24,758 nucleotides of DNA from a virus. The notes beneath the pieces were generated by a model that was not told where the DNA came from, did not search any database, and saw nothing but the letters and a program-made list of their open reading frames with translations. Of the stretch, positions 11,884-19,648 are shown piece by piece. The position numbers and the translations under genes are program-made. Location: positions 1-24,758 of the IMG/VR virus record IMGVR_UViG_3300007609_000086; one strand, given 5' to 3'. Numbering within the stretch: position 1 is the stretch's first letter; every line of letters begins with the position of its first letter.

Positions 11884-13859
11884 TTAAAACCACCGCACAG
11901 GATAAAATAGCCAAACTAAGAAAACGTATTAGAGTGGTTTATGGTGGCACTTCTGCAAGTAAGACATTTAGTATTATACCTTTTTTAATTGAGTACGCTA
12001 TAAACAACGCAAACCAAGAGATAAGCATAGTATCTGAAAGCATACCTCACTTAAGACGTGGAGCAATGAGGGACTTTCTAAAGATAATGCAAGGGATTGG
12101 AATGTACCAAGATGCAAAGTTCAACAAGTCTTCACTTACTTACAAGTTTGGAAACAGGTCTTACATAGAGTTCTTTAGTGCAGACCAGCCAGATAAACTA
12201 AGAGGAGCAAGAAGGGACGTTCTATTTATAAATGAGTGCAATAATGTAACCTTTGAAGCATACCAGCAACTAGCAATAAGAACAAGAAAGTTTATTTATC
12301 TGGACTATAACCCTACTCATGAGTTTTGGGTGGATACAGAACTAAGCGAAGATAAAGACGTTTGCAAGGTAGTTTTAACATACAAAGATAACGAAGCCTT
12401 AGAGCCTGCAATAGTAAAAGAAATAGAGAAAGCAAGGGAACGAGCTAAAACATCCCACTACTGGCGCAATTGGTGGAACGTTTATGGATTAGGAAAACAG
12501 GGAAAGGTCGAAGGAGTAATTTACAAAGACTTCAAAATAATAGACCAGCTCCCAAAAGAATCGAGGCTACTATGCACAGGTCTGGACTTTGGGTTTACTA
12601 ATGACCCAACAGCAGCAGTTGACATCTACAAGCTAAATGAAGGCTATATCTTAAACGAAGTTCTTTATAGGAAAGGATTACACAACAATGAAATATACAC
12701 CCTCTTAAAAGACAAGAGATTAGTTTATGCAGATAGTGCAGAGCCTAAGTCAATTAGTGAAATGCAAAGATATGGATTGCAGATTTTACCAGCTACAAAG
12801 GGGCAAGGCTCTGTTATGTTTGGTATACAGTTATTACAATCTCATAAAATTTTTGTAACTTCGCAAAGTGTTAACCTAATAAAAGAAATGAGGAATTATA
12901 GCTTTGACAAGGACAAACAAGGAAACACACTAAACAAGCCAATAGATGCTTTTAATCATTGTTTTGTAGGTAGTACACCAGTAAGTACAATTGATGGTGT
13001 TAAAATGATTAAGGATATTGAAGAAGGTGACTTAGTTTTAACTTCAAAAGGACATCACAAAGTATTGAAAAAATTTGATAATGGTATCAAAAAAGTATAT
13101 ACATTTTCTTTGAATTTTCATGCTTTTGTAGTATATTTAACTTGTACACCAGACCATAAAATAAATACAACAAAAGGATGGAAGCCAATACAAAAACTAA
13201 GCAGCAAAGATGTATTATACTTGAAGAAAAGTTTAATGGGAAAACATATAAGCTGCACAACGGAGAAAGATATTTTAGCAGAGGAACAAAAAGGCTGCAT
13301 AGAGTTGTTTGGGAGTTCCACAAAGGAGCAATACCAAAAGGATACCATATCCATCACGTCAATGGCAACACTTTGGATAACAGAATTGAAAACCTTAATA
13401 TTGTACATGAAAAACTACATCTTAGGTTTGAGGCTAAAAAGCGTTTTAAAAACAACCCTAAATTTGCTAAAGAGTTTCAATCTAAAGGCATTGAAAAAGC
13501 TAAGGAGTGGCATAAGTCAACAGGTGGCAAAGCATGGCATATTGAGCATGGTAAGAAAACATGGATTAACAGAAAGTATAGAACCCTTGAATGTAATGAG
13601 TGCGGCAAAGAGTACAAAACAAGACATTCAGGAGTTTCAAAATACTGCCATAACAACTGCAAGGCTAAAGCGAATAGACGTGAAAGAAAGCAAAGAAGAG
13701 AGGGTATATGATTTAATGATTGAAACAAACCACGAGTATTTTGCAAATGGTGTTTTAGTTCATAATTGCTTAGATGCTGCAAGGTATGGAGCAATGGAAG
13801 TAATGGCTGGAAACGAAAAAGGCAGTTACAGAGTAAGAAGAGTAAATTATAAGAAATAA
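11877..13859 (+). CDS. terL: Terminase large subunit interrupted by an intein
   Basis: 660 aa precursor; 391 aa after removing the intein (residues 362-630). ATPase: Walker A-like YGGTSASKT (22-30) and Walker B DVLFINE (114-120). RNase H-like nuclease: D237 in TGLDFGFTNDPTA, D286 in LVYADSAEP, and motif III DAFNH (357-361) joined after splicing to CLDAARYG (from 631). It cuts concatemeric DNA and drives it into the head. The start is TTG 11877: an in-frame stop lies at 11862-11864 and the first in-frame ATG falls after Walker A. The start lies inside the end of the nuclease gene upstream, perhaps because insertion of that gene cost terL its own ATG. Confidence 0.95.
   Translation: MLIKTTAQDKIAKLRKRIRVVYGGTSASKTFSIIPFLIEYAINNANQEISIVSESIPHLRRGAMRDFLKIMQGIGMYQDAKFNKSSLTYKFGNRSYIEFFSADQPDKLRGARRDVLFINECNNVTFEAYQQLAIRTRKFIYLDYNPTHEFWVDTELSEDKDVCKVVLTYKDNEALEPAIVKEIEKARERAKTSHYWRNWWNVYGLGKQGKVEGVIYKDFKIIDQLPKESRLLCTGLDFGFTNDPTAAVDIYKLNEGYILNEVLYRKGLHNNEIYTLLKDKRLVYADSAEPKSISEMQRYGLQILPATKGQGSVMFGIQLLQSHKIFVTSQSVNLIKEMRNYSFDKDKQGNTLNKPIDAFNHCFVGSTPVSTIDGVKMIKDIEEGDLVLTSKGHHKVLKKFDNGIKKVYTFSLNFHAFVVYLTCTPDHKINTTKGWKPIQKLSSKDVLYLKKSLMGKHISCTTEKDILAEEQKGCIELFGSSTKEQYQKDTISITSMATLWITELKTLILYMKNYILGLRLKSVLKTTLNLLKSFNLKALKKLRSGISQQVAKHGILSMVRKHGLTESIEPLNVMSAAKSTKQDIQEFQNTAITTARLKRIDVKESKEERVYDLMIETNHEYFANGVLVHNCLDAARYGAMEVMAGNEKGSYRVRRVNYKK
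12960..13766 (+). other. Class 1 intein (269 aa) within TerL
   Basis: Block A begins with Cys362 (CFVGSTPVSTIDGVKMIKDI). Block B has TPDH (T424-H427) and GWKPIQKLSSKD. Block F is EERVYDLMIE. Block G is NGVLVHN ending in His629-Asn630, with Cys631 as the first residue of the C-extein. All residues for standard class 1 splicing are present. The site lies inside the catalytic nuclease motif DAFNH/CLDAARY, so the unspliced protein should not cut DNA. The middle, about residues 452-597, matches no splicing block and is the out-of-frame reading of a nested HNH gene. Confidence 0.93.
13178..13711 (+). CDS. HNH homing endonuclease nested in the intein, other frame
   Basis: 177 aa in another frame of the same strand, wholly inside the intein. 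Residues 17-75 (FNGKTYKLHNGERYF, RLHRVVWEFHKGAIPKGYHI, HHVNGNTLDNRIENL) give the HNH fold with the HH and N of the active site. A basic helical linker and a zinc-finger-like C139-x2-C142 ... C157-x3-C161 follow, as in phage HNH homing enzymes. The frame has a stop at 13157-13159, so ATG 13178 (preceded by AAAAGG) is the natural start. It would cut intein-free terL alleles and so spread the intein. Confidence 0.85.
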   Translation: MEANTKTKQQRCIILEEKFNGKTYKLHNGERYFSRGTKRLHRVVWEFHKGAIPKGYHIHHVNGNTLDNRIENLNIVHEKLHLRFEAKKRFKNNPKFAKEFQSKGIEKAKEWHKSTGGKAWHIEHGKKTWINRKYRTLECNECGKEYKTRHSGVSKYCHNNCKAKANRRERKQRREGI

Positions 13860-13866
13860 ACAAACT

Positions 13867-14127
13867 ATGAAAAGAATAATATTAACAATTTTAGCAAGTG
13901 TAGCATTAATGGGATGCCAAAAAGAAGAAAGAACGCAAACACAACAAAACCAAAAGAATTGTACTTGTGGAGTAATAGCCAATGACGGGATAACAAATGG
14001 ATGTTACTGGCTGGAGATTAGAAACGACTGTACAGGGAATAAAAAGAAGTTTTGTTTTGACCAAGATATCTGGTTTGAAAATCATGTAGGGAATAACATT
14101 TGTATTAATAACGCTCAATCATGGTAG
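13867..14127 (+). CDS. Small Cys-rich lipoprotein, likely surface-exposed
   Basis: 86 aa. A signal peptide with lipobox (MKRIILTILASVALMGC) is followed after the lipidated Cys by QKEER. This resembles the surface-export signal of Bacteroidota lipoproteins, Gln-Lys then two acidic residues. The rest is a threonine/glutamine linker and a Cys-rich domain (NCTCGVIANDG, NGCYWLEIRNDCTG, NICINN). Placed right behind terL in the late genes, it may coat infected cells and block re-infection, as phage T5 Llp does by masking its receptor; that role is inferred only from type and place. Confidence 0.75.
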   Translation: MKRIILTILASVALMGCQKEERTQTQQNQKNCTCGVIANDGITNGCYWLEIRNDCTGNKKKFCFDQDIWFENHVGNNICINNAQSW

Positions 14128-14198
14128 TTTTAATGGTGGCTTTAATTTGCTCGGTGTTTTTATACATAGGCTATGCAGTTGTAAAACAAGAAGAATGA
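14121..14198 (+). CDS. 25-aa single-pass membrane peptide
   Basis: Starts MVVLMVALICSVFLYIGYAV and ends with four charged or polar residues. Nearly the whole peptide is one membrane helix. It overlaps the lipoprotein stop by 7 bases and shares ATGA with the next gene, so it closes the gap exactly; such tight packing supports a real gene. A tiny membrane protein beside a lipoprotein suggests a host-envelope role (superinfection exclusion or lysis); unproven. Confidence 0.6.
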   Translation: MVVLMVALICSVFLYIGYAVVKQEE

Positions 14199-14794
14199 AT
14201 ATTAACCAATATCAAGAAGTCTACCAGCTATTAAATAGCGACATAGAGCCAAACGAAAAGGCATGCGCCTTCTATGCTATTATAAATGATATGGAAGTTG
14301 AGGAGGTAAAAACAAAAGTACCATTTAGAAAGGTATTGAAGTATTACAACGTCAACAAACATATTAAACAAGTTCCTATTTACGCTTGGTATAGAATAGG
14401 CTGGAAGTTATACTTTTTAGATTTAAACTTTAGCCAATACACAGCAGCAGATGTAATAGCATTAAGGGCTTACTTTGCAAGTGAAACAGAAATGGTATCG
14501 AATCTTCATAAGATAATGGCATTGCTAACTAAGCGAAAAAATAAAAGTGTAGATTACTTTAACGAGCTAAGCGAAAAGATAAAGGACAAAGTAAGCGTAT
14601 CAAAGGCATATTCAATCGGGGTTTTTTTTTGCGAAAATTACAGCGAAACACAACTATTGAAGACGTTAACAAAGAGGATGAAGAAAGTCAACAACAAGCT
14701 GGAGAAATTACAACAGAAGAAGTCGGAAGGCGTTATATCGAAATTATCGACCGCATGGCAAAAGGCAATAGGGAGGGTTGGGAGTTCTTCTTAA
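14195..14794 (+). CDS. Probable tail assembly chaperone, short form
   Basis: 199 aa from ATG 14195 (ATGA overlap with the membrane peptide; the in-frame TTG 14147 is unlikely). Mostly helical: MNINQYQEVYQLLNSDIEPN, IYAWYRIGWKLYFLDL, then YSIGVFFC followed by a lysine-rich tail. The Phe-Phe-Cys codons lie on a run of nine T (14622-14630), where a -1 slip leads into the frame of the next entry, as in the lambda G/GT pair. Tail chaperones of siphophages are typically made this way. Unlike usual, the tape measure gene is about 5 kb further down, so the assignment rests on frameshift and context. Confidence 0.65.
   Translation: MNINQYQEVYQLLNSDIEPNEKACAFYAIINDMEVEEVKTKVPFRKVLKYYNVNKHIKQVPIYAWYRIGWKLYFLDLNFSQYTAADVIALRAYFASETEMVSNLHKIMALLTKRKNKSVDYFNELSEKIKDKVSVSKAYSIGVFFCENYSETQLLKTLTKRMKKVNNKLEKLQQKKSEGVISKLSTAWQKAIGRVGSSS
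14623..14629 (+). promoter_or_regulatory. -1 ribosomal frameshift site, T TTT TTT
   Basis: In the frame of the 14195 gene this heptamer reads T TTT TTT and is followed by G; both codons can re-pair after slipping one base back. The -1 frame is open from 14563 to 14934 and contains no ATG before 14754, so it needs the slip to be expressed. Confidence 0.6.
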
Positions 14795-14934
14795 AAATGA
14801 ATTGGCTAGAGTTTGACAATTACATGGACTTCTGGCTAGAGAAACAAAAGGCAAAAGGAACGCTTTATAAGAACGCAAAGAGCAGTGAACAAATAATGAT
14901 ACGGCAATTAAATTATATTATAGAAAATGGGTAG
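14629..14934 (+). CDS. Frameshift extension of the tail assembly chaperone
   Basis: 101 residues read in the -1 frame after the T9 run. They give a fusion of about 246 residues with the first 145 of the upstream gene. The part is acidic, then Trp/Phe-rich: TTIEDVNKEDEESQQQAGEI, KGNREGWEFFLKMNWLEF, and LYKNAKSSEQIMIRQLNYII at the end. The only start-like codon at the beginning is TTG inside the T run. The alternative is a homopolymer sequencing error and a single gene. It overlaps the start of the next gene by 8 bases. Confidence 0.65.
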   Translation: MRKLQRNTTIEDVNKEDEESQQQAGEITTEEVGRRYIEIIDRMAKGNREGWEFFLKMNWLEFDNYMDFWLEKQKAKGTLYKNAKSSEQIMIRQLNYIIENG

Positions 14935-15541
14935 GACTTACAACGAAGGCAAAGCACAGGCAGATATTATTGCTAGTGAATTTTTAGATAACTTTGGAGA
15001 TGGACAAAGCACAAAGGTAGTTTTAGAAAATGGAATACAAAGGCTACTATTTGATTACATGGAGCAAACCATTAATGGTATTAGAGCTTCGATACTTGAA
15101 AAAGATGTAAAAGCTAGTGGAAACCTTTTAGCAAGTCTTAACGAACCAGAGCCAATAGATGCAGATGTAAATGGATTTTATAATATAAAGTTTACAATGG
15201 CAGACTATTGGGAGGACGTAGAGAACGGGCAACCTCGTGGAACAGTTGTAAGTGTAGATGACTTAATGAGTTGGATTACTAACAAGCCTATAAAAATAAG
15301 AAGTAATAACAGGGAGAAAGGGGTTAGCATACTAAAGAAAAGAGAAAGACTTGCAAAAAAGATGCAGCACGCCATATATGAATATGGAACTATAAAAAGA
15401 TTTAACTACAAAGGCTCAAAGTTTTTAAGTAGTGTTATAACAGATGACAGCCTAAGAGATTTGAGTTTATTGGTGGCAGAATTAACAGGCTTATCAGTTG
15501 CATACTCAATTAAAAGCGTATTTGAAAGGGAAAATCAATAA
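14927..15541 (+). CDS. HK97 gp10-like tail protein
   Basis: 204 aa. After a helical N-terminus (RTYNEGKAQADIIASEFLDN), the segment ASGNLLASLNEP, FYNIKFTMADYWEDVENGQP and DDLMSWITNKPI follows the gp10-like pattern of a strand motif ending in a short loop before an I-x-x-W-I element. Such proteins join the tail tube to the head or complete the tail. The C-terminal helix region is lysine-rich, then apolar (LSLLVAELTGLSVAYSI). Placement in the tail cluster agrees. Confidence 0.65.
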   Translation: MGRTYNEGKAQADIIASEFLDNFGDGQSTKVVLENGIQRLLFDYMEQTINGIRASILEKDVKASGNLLASLNEPEPIDADVNGFYNIKFTMADYWEDVENGQPRGTVVSVDDLMSWITNKPIKIRSNNREKGVSILKKRERLAKKMQHAIYEYGTIKRFNYKGSKFLSSVITDDSLRDLSLLVAELTGLSVAYSIKSVFERENQ

Positions 15542-15560
15542 AAATTATATATTATAGTGT

Positions 15561-16736
15561 ATGACAATGACTATTCACCAAAGACCAGAAGATGTTACAC
15601 CAGCATTTAATCCAGTTGTTTATGTTGTGAGTTCAACTAATTCATCAGAGCCAAACCATAAGTTTATCATAGATATAAAGGTAGGGGGTACGTTAATAAC
15701 GAGAGAAAAGTTCACTCCTCCACCATTGCAAGCAAATGCCTTTATTGACATAGGCAGGATAGTTTCCAATTTAGTCAAATTTGATTTAGACTTTAGCTTA
15801 ATATCTTGCTATCCAATGTTAAATAGCCAAAAGGACTTTACTATTGAGATAGGAGAGAGCTATGGCGGTACAGATTACTTAAATAAGGTTAGCGACACTT
15901 TTACAGCGGTAAACATAGGCTTAGACCCTTACCAATGGCTTGACTATGACTTTGCCAACTATGAGCAAAAGATATTAAACAAGCTAACAAACAAGCTAAG
16001 AATAAACAGCAAAGCATGGTTATACTTTTATCATACCAATACTAATCAAGTAACTGGCATTAGAGTAACAGCAACCAATGCGGCTGGAACTCCAACAATA
16101 AGTGAGATAGACAATCCTTACAATGCAAGTAATCCAGATGACAGATTTGTTTATTGTCCTATTGGCGCAAACATGAATACTATTGATGCTGCTGATTTAA
16201 ACCCAGCTATAAATGCTGGAAACGTTCTGCCAGCAGATACAGTAAGTGTATTAATTGAGTTGTTAGATACAGCAGTTGTAACAGATAGTATGACCTATGA
16301 AATTATAGGAACTTGCTACAAGGATTATGAGGTGTATTACTTAAACTCAAATGGGGCTTTTGATACTTTGGTATTCAATAAAAACTATTCCATAAAAAGG
16401 AACTTACAATACCAAAATACAGAAAGGATAAATAGTTCAATGTTGACAGCTACAAGTTACGGCTACAATAGTTATGATGGACAAGCGGTAAAAAACAGAA
16501 TAGACACCCGACAAAGGTGGATGTTAAATACTGATTGGATAAACGAGGTAGAAAGTGCAGCATTATTTGAAATGGTTAGCAGCCCTGTAATATTTCTAAA
16601 AGATAATGGAGTTGTAAAAAGGGTTAATCAAAACCTTACAGATTACCAAGAGGAAAACCAACGAGCTAAAAAGATATTTAATTTCAGTATTGAGTTAACA
16701 GATAGTTTGCAGTTTGAAAGACAATGGATAAACTAG
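15561..16736 (+). CDS. Tail-module structural protein, unknown type
   Basis: 391 aa, starting MTMTIHQRPEDVTPAFNPVV with a beta-rich composition (VYVVSSTNSSEPNHKFIIDI and onward). No enzyme motif. It overlaps the large receptor-binding gene downstream by 13 bases. I recall similar proteins next to distal tail or baseplate proteins in Bacteroidota phages; a distal-tail role is inferred. Confidence 0.6.
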   Translation: MTMTIHQRPEDVTPAFNPVVYVVSSTNSSEPNHKFIIDIKVGGTLITREKFTPPPLQANAFIDIGRIVSNLVKFDLDFSLISCYPMLNSQKDFTIEIGESYGGTDYLNKVSDTFTAVNIGLDPYQWLDYDFANYEQKILNKLTNKLRINSKAWLYFYHTNTNQVTGIRVTATNAAGTPTISEIDNPYNASNPDDRFVYCPIGANMNTIDAADLNPAINAGNVLPADTVSVLIELLDTAVVTDSMTYEIIGTCYKDYEVYYLNSNGAFDTLVFNKNYSIKRNLQYQNTERINSSMLTATSYGYNSYDGQAVKNRIDTRQRWMLNTDWINEVESAALFEMVSSPVIFLKDNGVVKRVNQNLTDYQEENQRAKKIFNFSIELTDSLQFERQWIN

Positions 16737-19648
16737 GACAGATTAAAATAAATGGAGCTGGTTTAGCTGGCACTCCTATTGTGGTGGATGTATTTCTGCC
16801 TATACCTGTTACTAAATCTATTGCAGACATAGCAGAGCCACAAAGTAGACAAGGGGCATACTCTAAGACCATTACAATACAAGGCAATACAGATATTAAT
16901 TCTGCCTTTAGACATATCTATGAAATAAACAAAGACATAACAAATACAAGTGGACAATATAACCCAGACTTTAACCCAAACAAAAGAGTAGAAGTCGAGT
17001 ATAGTGTAGGCGGTATCATTCAATTGGAGGGTTATATGCGCTTAATGAACATAAGAAAGGAACTGCAGACTTCAAAGATAATTTATGATTGCCAGATATT
17101 TGATGAAGCGGCAGACTTTTGGAAAGAAATTGACGGCAAGACAATGGCAGACATTGACCTTACCAAGTATAACCACACTTTAAACTATGATGCAATAAGA
17201 AAGTCATGGGACCAGAACATATTTGAGAATGGAATACAAGTGCCATTTGCATACGGAAAGGGATATGTGCATGGATTTATAAATAGAAGACCCGATAATG
17301 CAAGTGGAAATTTTGGCGCAACACAAAGCTGGGATGTAGGAGATACAACTCCAATGTTGTACGCAAAGGAATTAGTAGATGCTATTTATTTTGATGCTGG
17401 AGTAGATTATGATAGCGGCAGTTTCTTCAATACAGATGAGTTCAAAAGGTGGGTTGTTCCTTATAATGGTATAGGATTAGATTTAACAGAGCAAGTCATA
17501 ATAGATAACAAGCTTAGTTCAGATAATTGTGCAATAGATACAAGTGTAACCAGCACAAGCAGAAAGATTGAAAGAATATATCCTACTGGTACAATTACTG
17601 ACCCTTCAAGTTCTTGGAACGGAACTACAAAAATATTTACAGCTCCTATCAATGGAAGTTTTATAGCAGACTTAGGAATAAGCTTTAATGTAATCTTTCA
17701 ATCAATACCACCAAGTTATGAATTTACTATAAATATTTCTTTTAGAAACTTAACAAAAAATACAAGAGTGCAAGTAGGTAATACATTGCCAATAGCAACT
17801 TCTGCCGTACCAGTAGCACGTCAATTTGTATTCACTAACGTATCACTTCAGCTGGATAATGTTAATTTAGGAGATGAATTAATTTTAGAAGCAACGACTT
17901 TTGACACTGGAACATCTAACTATTCTATACAAAGCACAGCTAGTGAAGCATTAAGCATACGGCTTAATTCTTCTTATTACTCGAATGGCTCTTTAGTAAA
18001 CTTTGAGCAATTTTTAAATAAAGATGTTAAGCAAAAGGACTTTATGCTAGATTTAGTAAAGACCTTTAATCTTTACATTGACTTAGATGAAGATGGTAAG
18101 CATATAGTAAGGACAAGAGATAACTACTATTCAAGTGATGTTGTAGACTTAGAGCCACACCTTAACACAGCTAAGGAGGTTACATATGAGCCTATGGGCG
18201 CATTAAATGCTAATCCTTATATTTTTGACTACAAAGAGGATAAAGATACATTAAACGAATACTATAAAGATACTAAGTCAATCACTTATGGACGTAAACG
18301 ATATGATGTTGATAACGACTTTATAACTAATACCAAGAAGATAGAAGTAACCTACTCACCAACTGTAATGAGATTTCACAAAGATACCTCTATGAGTTTG
18401 CCAAATATTATATTTTTAACAAAAGAGGGCGAACAGGATAAGAGTAAGAAAGGCAATTACAGGTTAATAAGGTATGAAGGTATAAAGCCTTGCAATCAGT
18501 ATGCAATTGATGATGGACCAAATGTGAACTTTATGTATGCCTATCCTTTAATTGGGCATATTGATGATGGTCTAAATCCTACATTAGATGGACTTTTTGG
18601 GATGCCAGAAACTCATTTTCTTAACCCAAATATAAAATATTCAAATAACACTTTATTTTTTAGGTATCACCTTAAGCAATATAGGGAAACAACAGATAAG
18701 AACAGCAAGATAGTAACTGGTTACTTTAACATTAGCCCAGACGTTTTTCCTAAATTGAATTTTAACAAGCTATATTATTTTGATAACAGCTACTTTAGGA
18801 TAAACAAGATTTACGATTACAAGCCTTATGTAGATACTAAAATAGAATTTATAAAGGTAATTGAATACGATAAACCAAGCTCTGGTAGTGGCAGCGGAAA
18901 TGGCGGCTCTGATGACTTTGATGAATTTGCTGAGTTATTTCCTATTGGTTCAAACATTGGTCAAGTAAGGGGTAACAACTCTTTATATTCTATTGGAGAT
19001 GATAACAACCTAAACCACGATAGTTTTGCAGTTGGAGATAATAACTTTAGCGGTAATGCTGTTTCAACTTTTTTAAGTAGTTCAAATAATACTATATTAG
19101 ATGATGCAACACAAGTAACCCTAATAAATACAGATAGCCAGACCATTACAGAAAACGGCTTGTATATTAATGGGGTACATGTTATCCCTAATGATAATTT
19201 AACAGTATTTAGCGCAGCAGACCAAATAGCAGATAGTGGCGGAACTCCAAAAGAAATATTTTTTACTGGAAATATATTAAATGGCGACAGCCTTTCAGTT
19301 AGTGGTAATGAAATAACGATAGAAAGAGGGGGGTTGTATTCTATAACCATGAATGCTCAAATTTACAGAACTTCTGGGGGTTCAAAGCAAGACTTTTATA
19401 TGTGGGTAGAAGGCGATACTGGCTCTGGTTTTAGTGCCTTACCAAATAGCGCAAGGCATAGCAGCACTTTAAATTCAAATGAAACATTTATAGTACCTAT
19501 GGAAATGAACCAAAGTTTTAATTCTGGTGATATTATAAAGTTTATGTTTGAGGTAAGTAGCACTAATGTATATTTGAATTACGAGCCAGTAAGCGGTTCA
19601 AGACCCGAAGTAAATAGTTTTAATGCAATAGTAAGGAGAGTATTATAA
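16724..19648 (+). CDS. Baseplate/receptor-binding protein with C1q/TNF-like tip
   Basis: 974 aa. The N-terminal 450 residues are beta-rich (INGAGLAGTPIVVDVFLPIP). A hub-like region near 430-480 contains FMLDLVKTFNLYIDLDEDGK and HIVRTRDNYYSSD, as in phage baseplate hub proteins. A Gly/Ser linker (SGSGSGNGGSDD, about 722-733) leads to a C-terminal jelly-roll (about 835-974; ERGGLYSITMNAQIYRTSGG, DFYMWVEGD, FNAIVRRV) like C1q/TNF domains. Such domains form trimers and bind host surfaces, so this is the most likely host-recognition protein. The start overlaps the preceding gene. Confidence 0.75.
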   Translation: MDKLGQIKINGAGLAGTPIVVDVFLPIPVTKSIADIAEPQSRQGAYSKTITIQGNTDINSAFRHIYEINKDITNTSGQYNPDFNPNKRVEVEYSVGGIIQLEGYMRLMNIRKELQTSKIIYDCQIFDEAADFWKEIDGKTMADIDLTKYNHTLNYDAIRKSWDQNIFENGIQVPFAYGKGYVHGFINRRPDNASGNFGATQSWDVGDTTPMLYAKELVDAIYFDAGVDYDSGSFFNTDEFKRWVVPYNGIGLDLTEQVIIDNKLSSDNCAIDTSVTSTSRKIERIYPTGTITDPSSSWNGTTKIFTAPINGSFIADLGISFNVIFQSIPPSYEFTINISFRNLTKNTRVQVGNTLPIATSAVPVARQFVFTNVSLQLDNVNLGDELILEATTFDTGTSNYSIQSTASEALSIRLNSSYYSNGSLVNFEQFLNKDVKQKDFMLDLVKTFNLYIDLDEDGKHIVRTRDNYYSSDVVDLEPHLNTAKEVTYEPMGALNANPYIFDYKEDKDTLNEYYKDTKSITYGRKRYDVDNDFITNTKKIEVTYSPTVMRFHKDTSMSLPNIIFLTKEGEQDKSKKGNYRLIRYEGIKPCNQYAIDDGPNVNFMYAYPLIGHIDDGLNPTLDGLFGMPETHFLNPNIKYSNNTLFFRYHLKQYRETTDKNSKIVTGYFNISPDVFPKLNFNKLYYFDNSYFRINKIYDYKPYVDTKIEFIKVIEYDKPSSGSGSGNGGSDDFDEFAELFPIGSNIGQVRGNNSLYSIGDDNNLNHDSFAVGDNNFSGNAVSTFLSSSNNTILDDATQVTLINTDSQTITENGLYINGVHVIPNDNLTVFSAADQIADSGGTPKEIFFTGNILNGDSLSVSGNEITIERGGLYSITMNAQIYRTSGGSKQDFYMWVEGDTGSGFSALPNSARHSSTLNSNETFIVPMEMNQSFNSGDIIKFMFEVSSTNVYLNYEPVSGSRPEVNSFNAIVRRVL

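Noticed and set aside
13087-13863. Reverse-strand ORFs across the intein region
   Set aside because: Their translations show no domain and mirror the two strongly supported + frames.
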